Counted from the first letter of the stretch, positions 9,402 to 18,271 are shown. The stretch is 64,000 nucleotides of DNA from Rhodovulum sp. (GCA_002706605.1 PALT01000010.1:1-64000), one strand, 5' to 3'. A program made the numbers and translations. Notes: generated from the sequence alone by a model not told the origin.

Positions 9402-9932
9402 TTAGGCGGCTTTGGCCGTCACTGCGTTATCAAGCGTGATGGTCACCATGTGCTCGCTGTCATGCGCGCCGCCAAAGTGACGCTCGCGGCAAAAGTGCAG
9501 CTCATCACTCAGATGGCCCCCGATGGAATTGGCAAAGGCACGGAAGAGACCCCACGACGCGTCATTGTCGCGCGTGATGGTGGTTTGCATGCGGCTGACC
9601 TCGGCACAGACCTCGCGGTTCACGATGTGGCGCAGCATCCGCCGCCCCAGGCCCTGACCCCGTGCGGCCGAGGACACCGCGACCTGCCACACAAACAGGG
9701 TCTCGGGATCGTCAGGGACGATATAGCCCGAAATCCAGCCGACGATCTGGCCGTCTTGCTCGGCCACGACGCAGGTGTCGGCGAAATGATCGCATTGCAG
9801 AAGGTTGCAGTACATCGAGTTGCGATCCAGCGGCGCACAGTCGGCCACAAGGTTCCAAATCGCTTCGCCGTCGCCGCGTACGGGCTGACGAAAGGAAATG
9901 GGTCCACGGGACGATGGTTTGGCTGGCTGCAT
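9402..9932 (-). CDS. ectA: L-2,4-diaminobutyrate acetyltransferase
   Basis: The 176-residue GNAT-fold enzyme contains NSMYCNLLQCDHFADTC, characteristic of EctA, and the acetyl-CoA pyrophosphate loop ARGQGLGRRML. It acetylates the gamma-amino group of diaminobutyrate with acetyl-CoA. It is the first gene of the ectoine operon and is read from an AT-rich divergent region shared with ectR. A purine-rich ribosome site (GAGGAAGAG) lies just upstream of the ATG. Expression is expected to be salt-responsive through EctR by family analogy. Confidence 0.97.
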   Translation of the reverse strand: MQPAKPSSRGPISFRQPVRGDGEAIWNLVADCAPLDRNSMYCNLLQCDHFADTCVVAEQDGQIVGWISGYIVPDDPETLFVWQVAVSSAARGQGLGRRMLRHIVNREVCAEVSRMQTTITRDNDASWGLFRAFANSIGGHLSDELHFCRERHFGGAHDSEHMVTITLDNAVTAKAA

Positions 9933-9961
9933 GATCTCTTCCTCTTTTCCGTTCGTTGGGG

Positions 9962-9990
9962 GATATATACTTAGTCATACAAAATTTCAA
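9962..9990 (-). promoter_or_regulatory. Candidate sigma-70-like promoter of ectA
   Basis: On the minus strand TTGAAA and TATATC are spaced 17 bases apart, about 30-60 bases upstream of the ectA start. An inverted repeat, ACTTAG at 9969-9974 and CTAAGT at 9995-10000, straddles it, which would suit a repressor such as EctR. Inferred from sequence only. Confidence 0.4.
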
Positions 9991-10054
9991 TAACCTAAGT
10001 AAAAATTCATAAAATCGTCAAAAATAGCAGAAAAATCATTAGTAATACAATTAT

Positions 10055-10069
10055 TTTCCTGTCAGGAAA
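10055..10069. promoter_or_regulatory. 15-bp palindrome in the ectA/ectR divergent region
   Basis: TTTCCTG and CAGGAAA form perfect 7-bp arms around a single base. It lies between the two divergent genes, about 95 bases before the preferred ectR start, and is a candidate MarR-family (EctR) operator. The rest of this 230-bp gap is strongly AT-rich and otherwise has no recognisable feature. Confidence 0.4.
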
Positions 10070-10163
10070 GGTTAATGGTGCTTTGTTTGGCTGACGAAAT
10101 ATCTGGTTGCAGGGGCGCGCGATTACCGGTTCACTGGACCATAGAAAATTGGATGAGGACCTC

Positions 10164-10634
10164 GTGAACAGAACGGATGTCAGCCTGATCGCCCTGCGCC
10201 GGATTTTACGCGCGACCGAGATTTATGGCCGCGAACTGGCCAAGGCTGCGGGACTGACCGCGGTGCAAATCCGCGTGTTGCAGGTTCTGGCGGAAACGGA
10301 CCATACCACGCCCAAGGCGCTGTCCTCGCGGATGGGGGTGTCGCAGGCGACGATCACCACGCTGATTGACCGGATGGTGGCCAAAGGTCTGGTTGAGCGT
10401 CAGCGCTCGGAGACCGACCGGCGGCAGATGAACCTGTTCATCACCACGGCGGGGCGCGAGGCCATCGACCGCGCACCCGATCCGCTGCAAGAGAGATATA
10501 TCAAGGAATTCAACCGTCTACCCGATTGGGAGCAGGCCATGATCGTGGCCGCCCTTGAACGTGTGGCGGGGTTATTGAACGCAGGCGACATCGATGCGTC
10601 ACCGGTTCTCGATCACGGCGATATCAAACGCTAG
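10164..10634 (+). CDS. ectR: MarR-family regulator of ectoine synthesis
   Basis: A winged-helix regulator of about 156 residues. The recognition region PKALSSRMGVSQATITTLIDRM and the wing VERQRSETDRRQMNLFITTAG are typical MarR. The GTG at 10164 is chosen because GAGGAC lies just before it; a TTG at 10107 would add 19 residues (including DHRKLDEDL) and cannot be excluded. It is divergent from ectABC-ask, the position of EctR repressors in halotolerant bacteria, and would bind as a dimer to the AT-rich intergenic region. The regulatory role is inferred from context and family. Confidence 0.85.
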   Translation: MNRTDVSLIALRRILRATEIYGRELAKAAGLTAVQIRVLQVLAETDHTTPKALSSRMGVSQATITTLIDRMVAKGLVERQRSETDRRQMNLFITTAGREAIDRAPDPLQERYIKEFNRLPDWEQAMIVAALERVAGLLNAGDIDASPVLDHGDIKR

Positions 10635-10645
10635 TACCATCGGCC

Positions 10646-10677
10646 GCGCCCGTCGCCCCTTGAAGGTCGGCGGGCGC
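10646..10677 (+). terminator. Hairpin terminator after ectR
   Basis: GCGCCCGTCG pairs with CGGCGGGCGC (10 bp with one G-T pair) around a 12-base loop, starting 12 bases after the ectR stop. A CTTTTT tract follows about 10 bases further on. Confidence 0.5.
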
Positions 10678-10687
10678 AGCCCTAAGA
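10659..10687 (+). promoter_or_regulatory. Possible RpoH-type promoter of clpP
   Basis: CTTG is followed after 18 bases by CCTAAGA, resembling the alphaproteobacterial heat-shock pattern CTTG-N17/18-CyTATnT with one mismatch at a core -10 position. It ends 51 bases before the clpP start. CCTAAG (10681-10686) also forms an inverted repeat with CTTAGG (10707-10712). Weak evidence that needs a start-site map. Confidence 0.3.
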
Positions 10688-10738
10688 CTCTTTTTGGTTT
10701 CTCGGGCTTAGGATGCCCAAAGCAACAGGCAGGCACAC

Positions 10739-11365
10739 ATGAACGATCCTATTGAAACGTATATGAACCTTGTCCCCATGGTGGTCGAACAGACCTCGCG
10801 CGGGGAACGGGCCTATGACATTTTCTCGCGCCTTCTGAAAGAGCGCATCATCTTTGTAACCGGCCCCGTGCATGACGGCATGGCTAGCCTGATCGTGGCA
10901 CAGTTGTTGCACCTTGAGGCGGAAAACCCGTCCAAGGAAATCTCGATGTACATCAACAGCCCTGGCGGCGTCGTGACATCCGGTCTGTCGATCTATGACA
11001 CGATGCAATACATCAAACCCAAGGTCTCGACCCTGGTTGTGGGTCAGGCGGCGTCGATGGGTTCGCTTCTGCTGGCGGCAGGTGAATCCGGCATGCGCTT
11101 CTCGCTGCCGAACTCGCGCATCATGGTGCACCAGCCCTCTGGTGGCTATCAGGGTCAGGCGACGGACATCATGATCCACGCCCAAGAGACGCAAAAGCTG
11201 AAGGATCGGTTGAACTCGATCTACGTCAAACACACCGGCCGCAAGATGAAAGAGGTGGTCGACGCTCTGGAACGCGACAACTTTATGGATCCCGAACAGG
11301 CCAAAGACTGGGGTCTGATCGACGAGATCGTTGAAAATCGCGTCAAAGGCGACGAAGGCGCATAA
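10739..11365 (+). CDS. clpP: ATP-dependent Clp protease proteolytic subunit
   Basis: The 208-residue serine protease has the full catalytic triad: Ser106 in GQAASMGS, His131 in MVHQPSGG and Asp180 in [14 protein letters not shown] is the conserved strand-loop next to the oxyanion hole. Fourteen subunits form the barrel that degrades proteins fed by ClpX or ClpA. It is directly upstream of clpX, the usual arrangement, with 137 bases between them that hold a strong hairpin. A possible heat-shock promoter precedes it. Confidence 0.98.
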   Translation: MNDPIETYMNLVPMVVEQTSRGERAYDIFSRLLKERIIFVTGPVHDGMASLIVAQLLHLEAENPSKEISMYINSPGGVVTSGLSIYDTMQYIKPKVSTLVVGQAASMGSLLLAAGESGMRFSLPNSRIMVHQPSGGYQGQATDIMIHAQETQKLKDRLNSIYVKHTGRKMKEVVDALERDNFMDPEQAKDWGLIDEIVENRVKGDEGA

Positions 11366-11380
11366 GCGTGAACTGAACTT

Positions 11381-11411
11381 GGGCACAACGCGTGATTTTG
11401 GCGTTGTGCCC
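11381..11411 (+). terminator. Perfect 11-bp hairpin between clpP and clpX
   Basis: GGGCACAACGC and GCGTTGTGCCC pair perfectly around a 9-base loop, 15 bases after the clpP stop. No T-tract follows (GCAAAATCT), so it may be a pause, processing or mRNA-stability element rather than a classical terminator. Confidence 0.55.
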
Positions 11412-11502
11412 GCAAAATCTCTGCCCTAGGCTGGAGGTGTAACACACGTTCAGGACAGGGCGGGCCCCGTAAAACGGCGGGGCACAGCCTTAGAGGATTA
11501 TC

Positions 11503-12771
11503 ATGGCGAACACTTCCGGCAGCGACTCGAAAAACACGCTCTACTGCTCCTTTTGCGGCAAGAGCCAACACGAGGTTCGCAAATTGATCGCCGGTCCCAC
11601 TGTTTTCATCTGTGATGAATGCGTGGAACTATGCATGGATATCATCCGTGAAGAGACCAAATCCTCGGCTCTGAAATCCTCGGACGGTGTGCCGACCCCC
11701 AAAGAAATCTGTGAGGTTCTGGACGATTACGTGATCGGTCAGGCCCATGCGAAACGGGTTCTGTCGGTGGCGGTGCACAACCACTATAAACGCCTGAACC
11801 ACGCGTCGAAATCCGGTGAGATTGAGCTGGCGAAATCCAACATCATGCTGATCGGTCCGACCGGCTGTGGTAAGACGCTGCTGGCGCAGACGCTGGCGCG
11901 TATTCTGGATGTGCCGTTTACCATGGCGGACGCCACCACCCTGACCGAGGCCGGTTATGTGGGTGAGGACGTTGAGAACATCATCCTGAAACTGCTGCAG
12001 GCCAGCGAATATAACGTTGAACGCGCCCAACGCGGCATCGTCTATATCGACGAGGTCGACAAGATTACGCGCAAGTCCGACAACCCCTCGATCACCCGCG
12101 ATGTGTCGGGCGAGGGCGTTCAGCAGGCCCTGCTGAAGATCATGGAAGGCACGGTCGCAAGCGTTCCGCCCCAAGGTGGCCGCAAGCATCCGCAACAGGA
12201 ATTCCTGCAGGTCGACACGACCAATATCCTGTTCATCTGTGGCGGCGCATTTGCCGGTCTGGAAAAAATCATCGCGCAGCGCGGTAAAGGCTCGGCCATC
12301 GGCTTTGGTGCCGAGGTTAAAGAAAACGACACCCGTGGCGTGGGCGAGATGTTCAATGAGCTTGAGCCCGAAGATCTGCTGAAATTCGGTCTGATCCCCG
12401 AATTCGTCGGTCGTCTGCCCGTGATCGCAACGCTGCAGGATCTGGATGAAGACGCTCTGGTCACCATCCTGACCCAGCCGAAGAACGCTCTGGTCAAACA
12501 GTACCAGCGCCTGTTCGAACTCGAAGACACCACGCTGACCTTTACCGAAGATGCTCTGATGGCGATTGCCAAACGCGCCATCGAACGTAAAACCGGTGCA
12601 CGTGGTCTGCGCTCGATCATGGAAGACATCCTGCTGGACACGATGTTCGACCTGCCGGGCATGGAAGAGGTGACCGAGGTCGTCGTCAACGAAGAGGCCG
12701 TCACCTCCGACGCCAACCCGCTGATGATCTATGGCGACAGCGAGAAAAAAGAGAACGCCAGCGCCAGCTAA
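11503..12771 (+). CDS. clpX: ATP-dependent Clp protease ATP-binding subunit
   Basis: The 422-residue AAA+ unfoldase starts with the ClpX zinc-binding domain (four cysteines in CSFC and CDEC). Walker A is [10 protein letters not shown], Walker B is [10 protein letters not shown], and the ClpP-docking IGF loop is present in SAIGFGAE. Sensor and C-terminal regions ([21 protein letters not shown]) are intact. It recognises and unfolds tagged substrates for ClpP. The conventional SD-like GAGGATTATC precedes the ATG. A strong terminator follows. Confidence 0.98.
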   Translation: MANTSGSDSKNTLYCSFCGKSQHEVRKLIAGPTVFICDECVELCMDIIREETKSSALKSSDGVPTPKEICEVLDDYVIGQAHAKRVLSVAVHNHYKRLNHASKSGEIELAKSNIMLIGPTGCGKTLLAQTLARILDVPFTMADATTLTEAGYVGEDVENIILKLLQASEYNVERAQRGIVYIDEVDKITRKSDNPSITRDVSGEGVQQALLKIMEGTVASVPPQGGRKHPQQEFLQVDTTNILFICGGAFAGLEKIIAQRGKGSAIGFGAEVKENDTRGVGEMFNELEPEDLLKFGLIPEFVGRLPVIATLQDLDEDALVTILTQPKNALVKQYQRLFELEDTTLTFTEDALMAIAKRAIERKTGARGLRSIMEDILLDTMFDLPGMEEVTEVVVNEEAVTSDANPLMIYGDSEKKENASAS

Positions 12772-12792
12772 GCCCGCGCTGAGACGACATCG

Positions 12793-12828
12793 AAAACCCC
12801 GCCGCGCGCATCGCCGGCGGGGTTTTTT
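12793..12828 (+). terminator. Rho-independent terminator of clpX
   Basis: AAAACCCCGCCG and CGGCGGGGTTTT form a 12-bp stem ending in TTTTTT, 21 bases after the clpX stop. Confidence 0.9.
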
Positions 12829-12909
12829 CTTGGCCCTGCCGTTTTGATCTGGACGCGGACACGGACCCGATGCACATGGGGAAAAACACGCGTTCAGAGA
12901 GGACACACC

Positions 12910-13296
12910 ATGTCGCGCAAATTGATTTCGTCCGGTTCCCCGTTTGAAGCCAAGATCGGCTATTCCCGTGCCGTGGTGCAGGATGGTTGGGTGTTCGTGT
13001 CGGGCACCACGGGCTATGACTATGACACCATGACCATGCCCGCCGATGTCGCGGATCAGTGCCGCAATGCGCTGAACACGATCAAAGGCGCGCTGGAACA
13101 GGGCGGGGCACGGATGGAGGACGTCGTGCGCGTGACCTATATCCTGCCCGAGGGTAAGGATTTTGAGGCCTGCTTCCCCGTGCTGCAGGAATTCTTTGGC
13201 GACATCCGTCCCGCGGCGACGATGATTTCCTGCCCGCTGCTGGATCCCGAAATGAAGATCGAGATCGAAGTCACCGCGCGCCAGACGCAGGAATAA
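12910..13296 (+). CDS. RidA/YjgF/UK114-family protein
   Basis: The 128-residue protein (MSRKLISSGSPFEAKIGYSRAV) has the RidA-fold motifs VFVSGTTGYDYDTMTMP, DQCRNALNTIKGALEQGG and VVRVTYIL. Members form trimers and many hydrolyse reactive enamine/imine intermediates. The canonical RidA arginine position (C-terminal R-P-A) is present in IRPAATMI, but the usual C-terminal consensus E-I-E is changed to KIEIEVTA, so whether this is a true deaminase is open. GAGAGGACACACC before the ATG is a good ribosome site and fixes the start at 12910 rather than an upstream in-frame ATG. Confidence 0.88.
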   Translation: MSRKLISSGSPFEAKIGYSRAVVQDGWVFVSGTTGYDYDTMTMPADVADQCRNALNTIKGALEQGGARMEDVVRVTYILPEGKDFEACFPVLQEFFGDIRPAATMISCPLLDPEMKIEIEVTARQTQE

Positions 13297-13383
13297 GCCG
13301 ATCTGACCCATTGTGCGCGCCTTGGCACTGGACCTTGGCGCGTCAATGGTCCATATGGAATGAGATAGCTACCGGAGGGTTTC

Positions 13384-13767
13384 ATGGGCATTGTGAATGG
13401 TCTTCTTCGTCTGGTGACCTGGTGGAACGGCCAGACCATCGGCACCCAAATCTTCACCGCGCGCAAAGGCGTCAAAGTCGGTGAGGACGATCAGGGCAAT
13501 GTCTATTACACGACCCGCGACGGTGGCCGCCGTTGGGAGATCTACAACGGTGAGGTCGAGGCAAGCCGCATCAGTGCCGATTGGCATGGCTGGCTGCACC
13601 ACACCTTTGACCAGCCCCCGACCGAGGCGCCCCTTGCGCACAAGTCGTGGGAACAACCCCATTCCGAGAACCTGACCGGTACCGCGCTGGCCTATGCGCC
13701 TGCAGGGTCGCTGCGCCGTCCCGATCCGGTGGAGCGCCGCGATTACGAGGCTTGGCAGCCGGAATAA
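13384..13767 (+). CDS. NDUFA12-family complex I accessory subunit
   Basis: The 127-residue protein shows the conserved NDUFA12 sequence features [41 protein letters not shown] and the downstream P-rich segment. In alphaproteobacteria and mitochondria this is an accessory subunit on the matrix/cytoplasmic side of NADH:ubiquinone oxidoreductase. The ribosome site GGAGGG lies seven bases before the ATG. It is 12 bases upstream of the MlaD-like gene, so the two and the DUF2155 gene probably form one transcript. No other nuo genes are in the window. Confidence 0.93.
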   Translation: MGIVNGLLRLVTWWNGQTIGTQIFTARKGVKVGEDDQGNVYYTTRDGGRRWEIYNGEVEASRISADWHGWLHHTFDQPPTEAPLAHKSWEQPHSENLTGTALAYAPAGSLRRPDPVERRDYEAWQPE

Positions 13768-13779
13768 GGGCCCGTTTCG

Positions 13780-14235
13780 ATGGCTGAAAACGCGACAGAG
13801 GTGGCTGTAGGCGGTGCTGTTTTGGCGGCGGCTGCGGGCTTTTTGTTTTACGTCGTGAACGCGACCGGCGTCGGCAGCACCCCTAGCGGTGTGTACGAGC
13901 TGGGCGCGTCGTTCCGTTCGGTCCAAGGGATCGCAGTGGGCACGGACGTGCGCATGGCGGGTGTCAAAATCGGCACCGTCACCGGTCTGGATCTGAACCC
14001 CACCACATTTCGCGCGGATACGACGTTTACGGTGCAGGACGACATCCTGTTGCCCGACGACAGCGGTATCATCGTCGCGTCCGAGGGATTGCTGGGCGGG
14101 AACTTCATCGAAATCGTTCCGGGTGGGTCGCCCATCAATCTGGAACCCGGAGAAGAGATCATCGACACTCAAGGGGCCGTCGGTTTGATCGAGTTGCTGA
14201 CGAAGTTCGTTGGCGCGGCGGCGGGGGATAGCTGA
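13780..14235 (+). CDS. mlaD: MlaD-type phospholipid-transport substrate-binding protein
   Basis: The 151-residue protein has one N-terminal membrane helix (VAVGGAVLAAAAGFLFYVV) and a single MCE domain: ELGASFRSVQGIAVGTDVRMAG, VKIGTVTGLDL, and the loop ASEGLLGGNFIEIVPGG. In the Mla system MlaD hexamers in the inner membrane carry phospholipids between the membranes. Here it is away from mlaE, mlaF and mlaB genes; the MCE protein between ndufa12 and DUF2155 genes is a familiar alphaproteobacterial arrangement. Its stop overlaps the next start by one base. Confidence 0.88.
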   Translation: MAENATEVAVGGAVLAAAAGFLFYVVNATGVGSTPSGVYELGASFRSVQGIAVGTDVRMAGVKIGTVTGLDLNPTTFRADTTFTVQDDILLPDDSGIIVASEGLLGGNFIEIVPGGSPINLEPGEEIIDTQGAVGLIELLTKFVGAAAGDS

Positions 14236-14699
14236 TGCGCGGCGCGCTGTGCGGGGCCGTGGTTGCAGCTGTGATGGCGGGGGCCGCATGGGCCCAAGAC
14301 ATCACGGTCGAACCGCTGCCGCCCATCGACCTGAGCGAACCGACGCTGGAATATTCGCCTCTGCCGCAGGATGAATTCGTGACTGAAGAAACGCAGGTCG
14401 AGGTGTCCACGGGCACCGGCGCGGTGATCCGTGTTCTGGACCGTGTGTCGGGTCAGGTGGCCGAGCTTGAGCTGCCCAATGCCACGAAAACCGGCTATCA
14501 GCGCATTGAGATCGCCCTTGGCGAATGCCGTTTTCCGACCGAAGATCCGGCCAGTGACGCCTTCGCCTATCTGACGGTCACCAATGTGGGGGAGGGCGAC
14601 GTGGCCTTTGCCGGTTGGATGATCGCGTCCAGCCCCGCGCTAAGCGCGCTGGACCATCCGCGTTACGACGTCTGGGTCATCCGTTGCACCAACGCCTGA
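14235..14699 (+). CDS. DUF2155 periplasmic protein
   Basis: The 154-residue protein has a signal peptide (MRGALCGAVVAAVMAGAAWA) and then the DUF2155 core: AVIRVLDRVSGQVAELELPNG-like text (here LPNATKTGYQRIEIALGECRFP), FAYLTV, VAFAGWMIASSPALSALDHPRYDVWVIRC. Two cysteines (ECRFP and IRCTNA) could form a disulfide. Its function is unknown; the family is restricted to alphaproteobacteria. The last 37 bases overlap the convergent 3' end of aat. Confidence 0.9.
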   Translation: MRGALCGAVVAAVMAGAAWAQDITVEPLPPIDLSEPTLEYSPLPQDEFVTEETQVEVSTGTGAVIRVLDRVSGQVAELELPNATKTGYQRIEIALGECRFPTEDPASDAFAYLTVTNVGEGDVAFAGWMIASSPALSALDHPRYDVWVIRCTNA

Positions 14700-15307
14700 G
14701 GCGTCGGGGTGTCGACCCCATGGAAATCGGCAACTTCCTCTAGTGCCTTGGCCAAACGCGCCTTGTACTCTGCGCGCGGGATTTCGATCCCGCCCAGTGT
14801 GGCAAGGTGATCGGTCAGGAACTGCGTATCAAACAGGTCATAGCCCGCCCGTTCCAGCCGATCCATCAGATAGGCCAGCGCGATTTTCGACCCGCCTGTT
14901 TGGCGCGAAAACATGCTCTCACCAAAGAACGCCCGCCCCAGCGCAACCCCATAGACCCCGCCAAACAATTTGCCATTGGCGTCATAGACCTCGACGCTGT
15001 GGGCGAAACCGGCGGCAAACAGGTCAGTATAGAGGTCAAAGATCAGATCGTTGATCCATGTCTCGGGCCGGTCGGCACAGGCGTCCACCACGTCCGCGAA
15101 CGCCGTATCGAACCGCACCTCATGGGGCATGCGGGTGATCTGGCGGCGCAGGCTGCGGGACATGTGAAACCCGCCGATGGGGATGATGCCCCGTTCGCGC
15201 GGGTCCACCCAGAACAGGTCCGGATCGTCGCGCGATTCCGCCATGGGGAAAATTCCGGACGCATAGGCGTTCAGCAAAATTTCAGGGGTCAGGGTAAAAT
15301 CGCGCAT
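14663..15307 (-). CDS. aat: Leucyl/phenylalanyl-tRNA--protein transferase
   Basis: The 214-residue enzyme shows the Aat hallmarks NAYASGIFPMAESRDDPDLFWVDPRERGIIP, split here by position 10-45, and VYGVALGRAFFGESMFS. It adds Leu or Phe to N-terminal Arg or Lys of proteins, creating N-degrons for ClpAP. It lies a few kilobases from clpP-clpX. The gene ends inside the convergent DUF2155 gene with a 37-bp tail-to-tail overlap. Length is normal for the family, and the start is supported by the conserved N-terminus. Confidence 0.96.
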   Translation of the reverse strand: MRDFTLTPEILLNAYASGIFPMAESRDDPDLFWVDPRERGIIPIGGFHMSRSLRRQITRMPHEVRFDTAFADVVDACADRPETWINDLIFDLYTDLFAAGFAHSVEVYDANGKLFGGVYGVALGRAFFGESMFSRQTGGSKIALAYLMDRLERAGYDLFDTQFLTDHLATLGGIEIPRAEYKARLAKALEEVADFHGVDTPTPQALVQRMTQTS

Positions 15308-15386
15308 GGTTCAGATGTGGGGCTATGGCCCGATTGGAGCAAGCCAATTGTTTGACGACAGGGGGCATACCTTTGTCGGTGTGGTC

Positions 15387-15419
15387 AAAAAAACAGGCGT
15401 CCGATGGACGGACGCCTGT
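15387..15419 (-). terminator. Rho-independent terminator of accBC
   Basis: Read on the minus strand, ACAGGCGTCCG and CGGACGCCTGT form a perfect 11-bp stem with a 5-base loop and run into seven Ts. It lies 30 bases after the accC stop. Confidence 0.9.
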
Positions 15420-15448
15420 GCAATAACCGGTTTGAAAACCTCAGGCGT

Positions 15449-16795
15449 TTAGCCCTGATAGGTCTCCAGCCATTTTTCCAGCCAGTGGATGTTGTAGTTC
15501 CCTGTCTGCACGTCTTCCTCGGCCAAGAGCGCATGGAAGAGCGGGATCGTGGTGTCGATGCCGTCGACGATCAGCTCACCCAAGGCGCGCTCGAGACGGG
15601 CCAGCGCCTCACGGCGGTCGCGACCGTGCACGATCAGTTTGCCGATCAGGCTGTCGTAGTAGGGCGGGATCGAATAGCCGTCGTAGAGAGCCGAATCCAT
15701 CCGCACGCCCAGACCGCCGGGCGCATGGAACGCCGTGATCTTGCCGGGGCAGGGGGTGAAAGAGGGCAGACGCTCGGCGTTGATACGCACCTCAATCGCG
15801 TGACCCGACAGTTGCAGGTCCTCTTGGGTAAAGGACATCTTCATGCCTTCGGCCACGCGGATTTGTTCGCGCACCAGATCGACGCCAAAGATGCCTTCGG
15901 TGACGGGGTGTTCCACCTGCAGACGGGTGTTCATTTCGATGAAATAGAACTCGCCATCCTCATAGAGGAATTCGATCGTACCCGCCCCGCGATAGCCCAT
16001 TTTGGCGATGGCGTTGGCACAGATGGTGCCGATACGCTCCCGCTCTTCGGGGGTGATGCAGGGGCCGGGGGCCTCTTCAAAGACCTTCTGGTGACGACGC
16101 TGTAGTGAGCAGTCGCGCTCGCCCAGATGGACGCCGCCGCCTTGGCCGTCGCCGAACACCTGAATTTCGATGTGACGCGGCTTCTGGAGGTATTTCTCCA
16201 TGTACACTTCGTCATTGCCGAAGGCGGCTTTGGCTTCGCTGCGGGCGGTTTGGAAGGCGGTTTCCAGATCGGCCTCGGTCGCGGCGACCTTCATGCCGCG
16301 TCCACCACCACCGGCGGTCGCCTTGATGATCACCGGATAGCCCATGTCGGCGGCAACACGCTTGGCGGTCTCAACGTCGGGCACACCCCCGTCCGAGCCC
16401 GGAACAACCGGAATACCCAGTGCCTTGGCGGTGTCTTTGGCGGTGATCTTGTCGCCCATCTGGCGGATATGTTCCGCCGAGGGGCCGATAAAGGTAATGT
16501 CGTGATCTTCTAGGATCTGAACGAAACTGGCGTTCTCGGACAGAAAGCCATAGCCGGGGTGAATCGCATCCGCGCCGGTGATTTCACAGGCCGACACAAT
16601 CGCCGGAATCGACAAATAGGATTGCGTGCCCGAGGGCGGGCCGATGCAAACGGCCTCATCCGCCATGCGCACGTGCATCGCGTCGGCATCGGCGGTGGAA
16701 TGCACCGCAACCGATTTGATGCCCATCTCACGACAGGCGCGGATGACGCGCAGGGCGATCTCGCCGCGGTTGGCAATCAGGATTTTCTCGAACAT
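15449..16795 (-). CDS. accC: Acetyl-CoA carboxylase biotin carboxylase subunit
   Basis: The 448-residue ATP-grasp enzyme starts [20 protein letters not shown], has the glycine-rich loop [10 protein letters not shown], and the catalytic [26 protein letters not shown] segment, cited here only for its first and last parts (EFLYEDG and QVEHPVTE). It carboxylates biotin on AccB with bicarbonate and ATP, the first half-reaction of malonyl-CoA synthesis. It follows accB by 10 bases, and the pair has its own terminator. All active-site motifs are intact. Confidence 0.98.
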   Translation of the reverse strand: MFEKILIANRGEIALRVIRACREMGIKSVAVHSTADADAMHVRMADEAVCIGPPSGTQSYLSIPAIVSACEITGADAIHPGYGFLSENASFVQILEDHDITFIGPSAEHIRQMGDKITAKDTAKALGIPVVPGSDGGVPDVETAKRVAADMGYPVIIKATAGGGGRGMKVAATEADLETAFQTARSEAKAAFGNDEVYMEKYLQKPRHIEIQVFGDGQGGGVHLGERDCSLQRRHQKVFEEAPGPCITPEERERIGTICANAIAKMGYRGAGTIEFLYEDGEFYFIEMNTRLQVEHPVTEGIFGVDLVREQIRVAEGMKMSFTQEDLQLSGHAIEVRINAERLPSFTPCPGKITAFHAPGGLGVRMDSALYDGYSIPPYYDSLIGKLIVHGRDRREALARLERALGELIVDGIDTTIPLFHALLAEEDVQTGNYNIHWLEKWLETYQG

Positions 16796-16805
16796 GGGAG
16801 GCCCC

Positions 16806-17294
16806 TTATTCGATGATCATCAGAGGGGCGCCGAATTCGACAGGGGTGCCATCCTCGATGAAGATGCGCTTGACCGTGCCGGCATGGGGGGCGGGGATGT
16901 GGTTCATGGTCTTCATCGCCTCGACGATCAGGATCGTCTGGCCCTCGGTCACCTTGTCTCCCACGGCAACAAAGGATTTCGCGCCGGGCTCGGGCTGTAG
17001 ATAGGCCGTGCCAACCATGGGCGAGGTCACCGCGCCAGGCAGTTGTGCGGGGTCCTCGGGGGTCTCGGCGGCTGCCGGAGCAGCGGCGGGCGCTGCCGCG
17101 GGGGCCGCAACCGCAACGGGGGCTGCGGCAGGGGCGGCGACCGGTGCCGGGGCCGCACGCGAGACACGCACGTCCAGACTGTCGTCTTCGGCGTATTCAC
17201 GTTTTACCTGTAGCTCGGTCAGGTCGTTTTCACGCAGCAATTCTGCCAGGGCCTGAATAAAGGCCACATCCGCGTCATGGGAATGTTTGGTCAT
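16806..17294 (-). CDS. accB: Biotin carboxyl carrier protein of acetyl-CoA carboxylase
   Basis: The 162-residue protein has an N-terminal region, a long Ala/Pro/Val linker (about 48-82, APAAAP-type repeats) and the C-terminal biotinyl domain with EAMKTMN, whose Lys is biotinylated. It carries carboxybiotin between AccC and AccAD. It is the first gene of accBC. A small hairpin sits 25 bases upstream of the start codon, and GAGGAC serves as the ribosome site. Confidence 0.97.
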   Translation of the reverse strand: MTKHSHDADVAFIQALAELLRENDLTELQVKREYAEDDSLDVRVSRAAPAPVAAPAAAPVAVAAPAAAPAAAPAAAETPEDPAQLPGAVTSPMVGTAYLQPEPGAKSFVAVGDKVTEGQTILIVEAMKTMNHIPAPHAGTVKRIFIEDGTPVEFGAPLMIIE

Positions 17295-17318
17295 ACCGTC
17301 CTCGATGGTGCTCTTGCG

Positions 17319-17335
17319 CCCACGTTTTTCGTGGG
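17319..17335 (-). promoter_or_regulatory. Leader hairpin upstream of accB
   Basis: CCCACG and CGTGGG pair around a 5-base A-rich loop (minus strand) in the accB leader, 25 bases before the start codon. The rest of the 272-bp gap between accB and the M48 gene has no recognisable feature. Confidence 0.3.
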
Positions 17336-17566
17336 ATCCGCGCCTTTTGATCGGGCCGTTTATACGCGACCAAAGCAGCAGAGAAAAGCATCCATTGACG
17401 GTTTCGTGTGATGAAACGGGGGGAATTGGTGCGAAATTCGCGTCAAGTCGGGGTGGATCGTCTGAAATGCGGCGCGGGGTTCGGCCTGCTGTTCAGAAAA
17501 ATCGGGCCTATGGGGGCGCGGCGTTGAAATCCGATGATCGGGACCCTTATGCCGCTCAGGCGTGCT

Positions 17567-18271
17567 TTAGTCTGCGATCGTGTCGGCGTTCCACTTTTGC
17601 AGGTTGGCGTCGATGGCGGCAATCCGGTCATCGGTCTTGGGGTGGCTCATCAGCCATGCCGCCACGGGGGCCTTGCCCGAGGTGTTTCCGGTCAGGCGGT
17701 TCAGCTTGGTGAACAGTGTTTTTTGCGGCTCTGCCCCGATGCCGGATTTGACCAAAAGGGCGGTGGCATAGGCGTCGGCCTCATATTCGTCCTGACGCGA
17801 CAGACGTGCCGCCATCAACGATCCCAGCGCATTCGCGATATAGACCCCGATTCCCGGCAGAAACCGCGACAACACCATGCCCAATGCGACGCGCATCGCG
17901 TTTTGCCCCGAAAAGTCGATCATCCGCCGCCGCGCATGTCCCAGAGCCACATGGCCCAGCTCATGCGCAATCACGCTGGCCATTTCCGGCGCGCTGACGA
18001 TGCCCGCGCGGTATTTGTCGTAAAAGCCACGGGTGATGAAAATCCGCCCGTCCGGCGCGGCCAAGCCGTTCACCGGTTCGATGTCATAGATGTGCACTGG
18101 GATCGTTTTGATCTCCAAGGCCCGCGCCATGTGATCCAGCAACCCCTGCAGGGTCGGGTCGCCCATGGGGCTTGATTTCGCGGTCAGCTCGCGGCCCGTC
18201 CGCCAGACGGAAAACCGGTACATGATCAGGCCATAGAGCACGGCCAACAGAATCGGGGTCAGCTTTAACAT
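17567..18271 (-). CDS. M48-family zinc metalloprotease
   Basis: The 234-residue protein has an N-terminal membrane helix (LTPILLAVLYGLIMYRF) and the zinc motif HELGH at residues 103-107, with the third ligand likely in DEYEADAYAT. SHPKTDDRIAAI near the C-terminus is the conserved M48 substrate-side motif. It belongs with the HtpX/Oma1-like membrane-quality-control proteases rather than HtpX itself, which has more membrane helices. It is the last gene of the minus-strand operon that starts with a MoxR ATPase. Confidence 0.9.
   Translation of the reverse strand: MLKLTPILLAVLYGLIMYRFSVWRTGRELTAKSSPMGDPTLQGLLDHMARALEIKTIPVHIYDIEPVNGLAAPDGRIFITRGFYDKYRAGIVSAPEMASVIAHELGHVALGHARRRMIDFSGQNAMRVALGMVLSRFLPGIGVYIANALGSLMAARLSRQDEYEADAYATALLVKSGIGAEPQKTLFTKLNRLTGNTSGKAPVAAWLMSHPKTDDRIAAIDANLQKWNADTIAD

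Noticed and set aside
11629-13311. Long minus-strand reading frame opposite clpX and the RidA gene (560 codons)
   Set aside because: It spans two well-supported genes and an intervening terminator on the other strand and has low-complexity composition; no domain fits.
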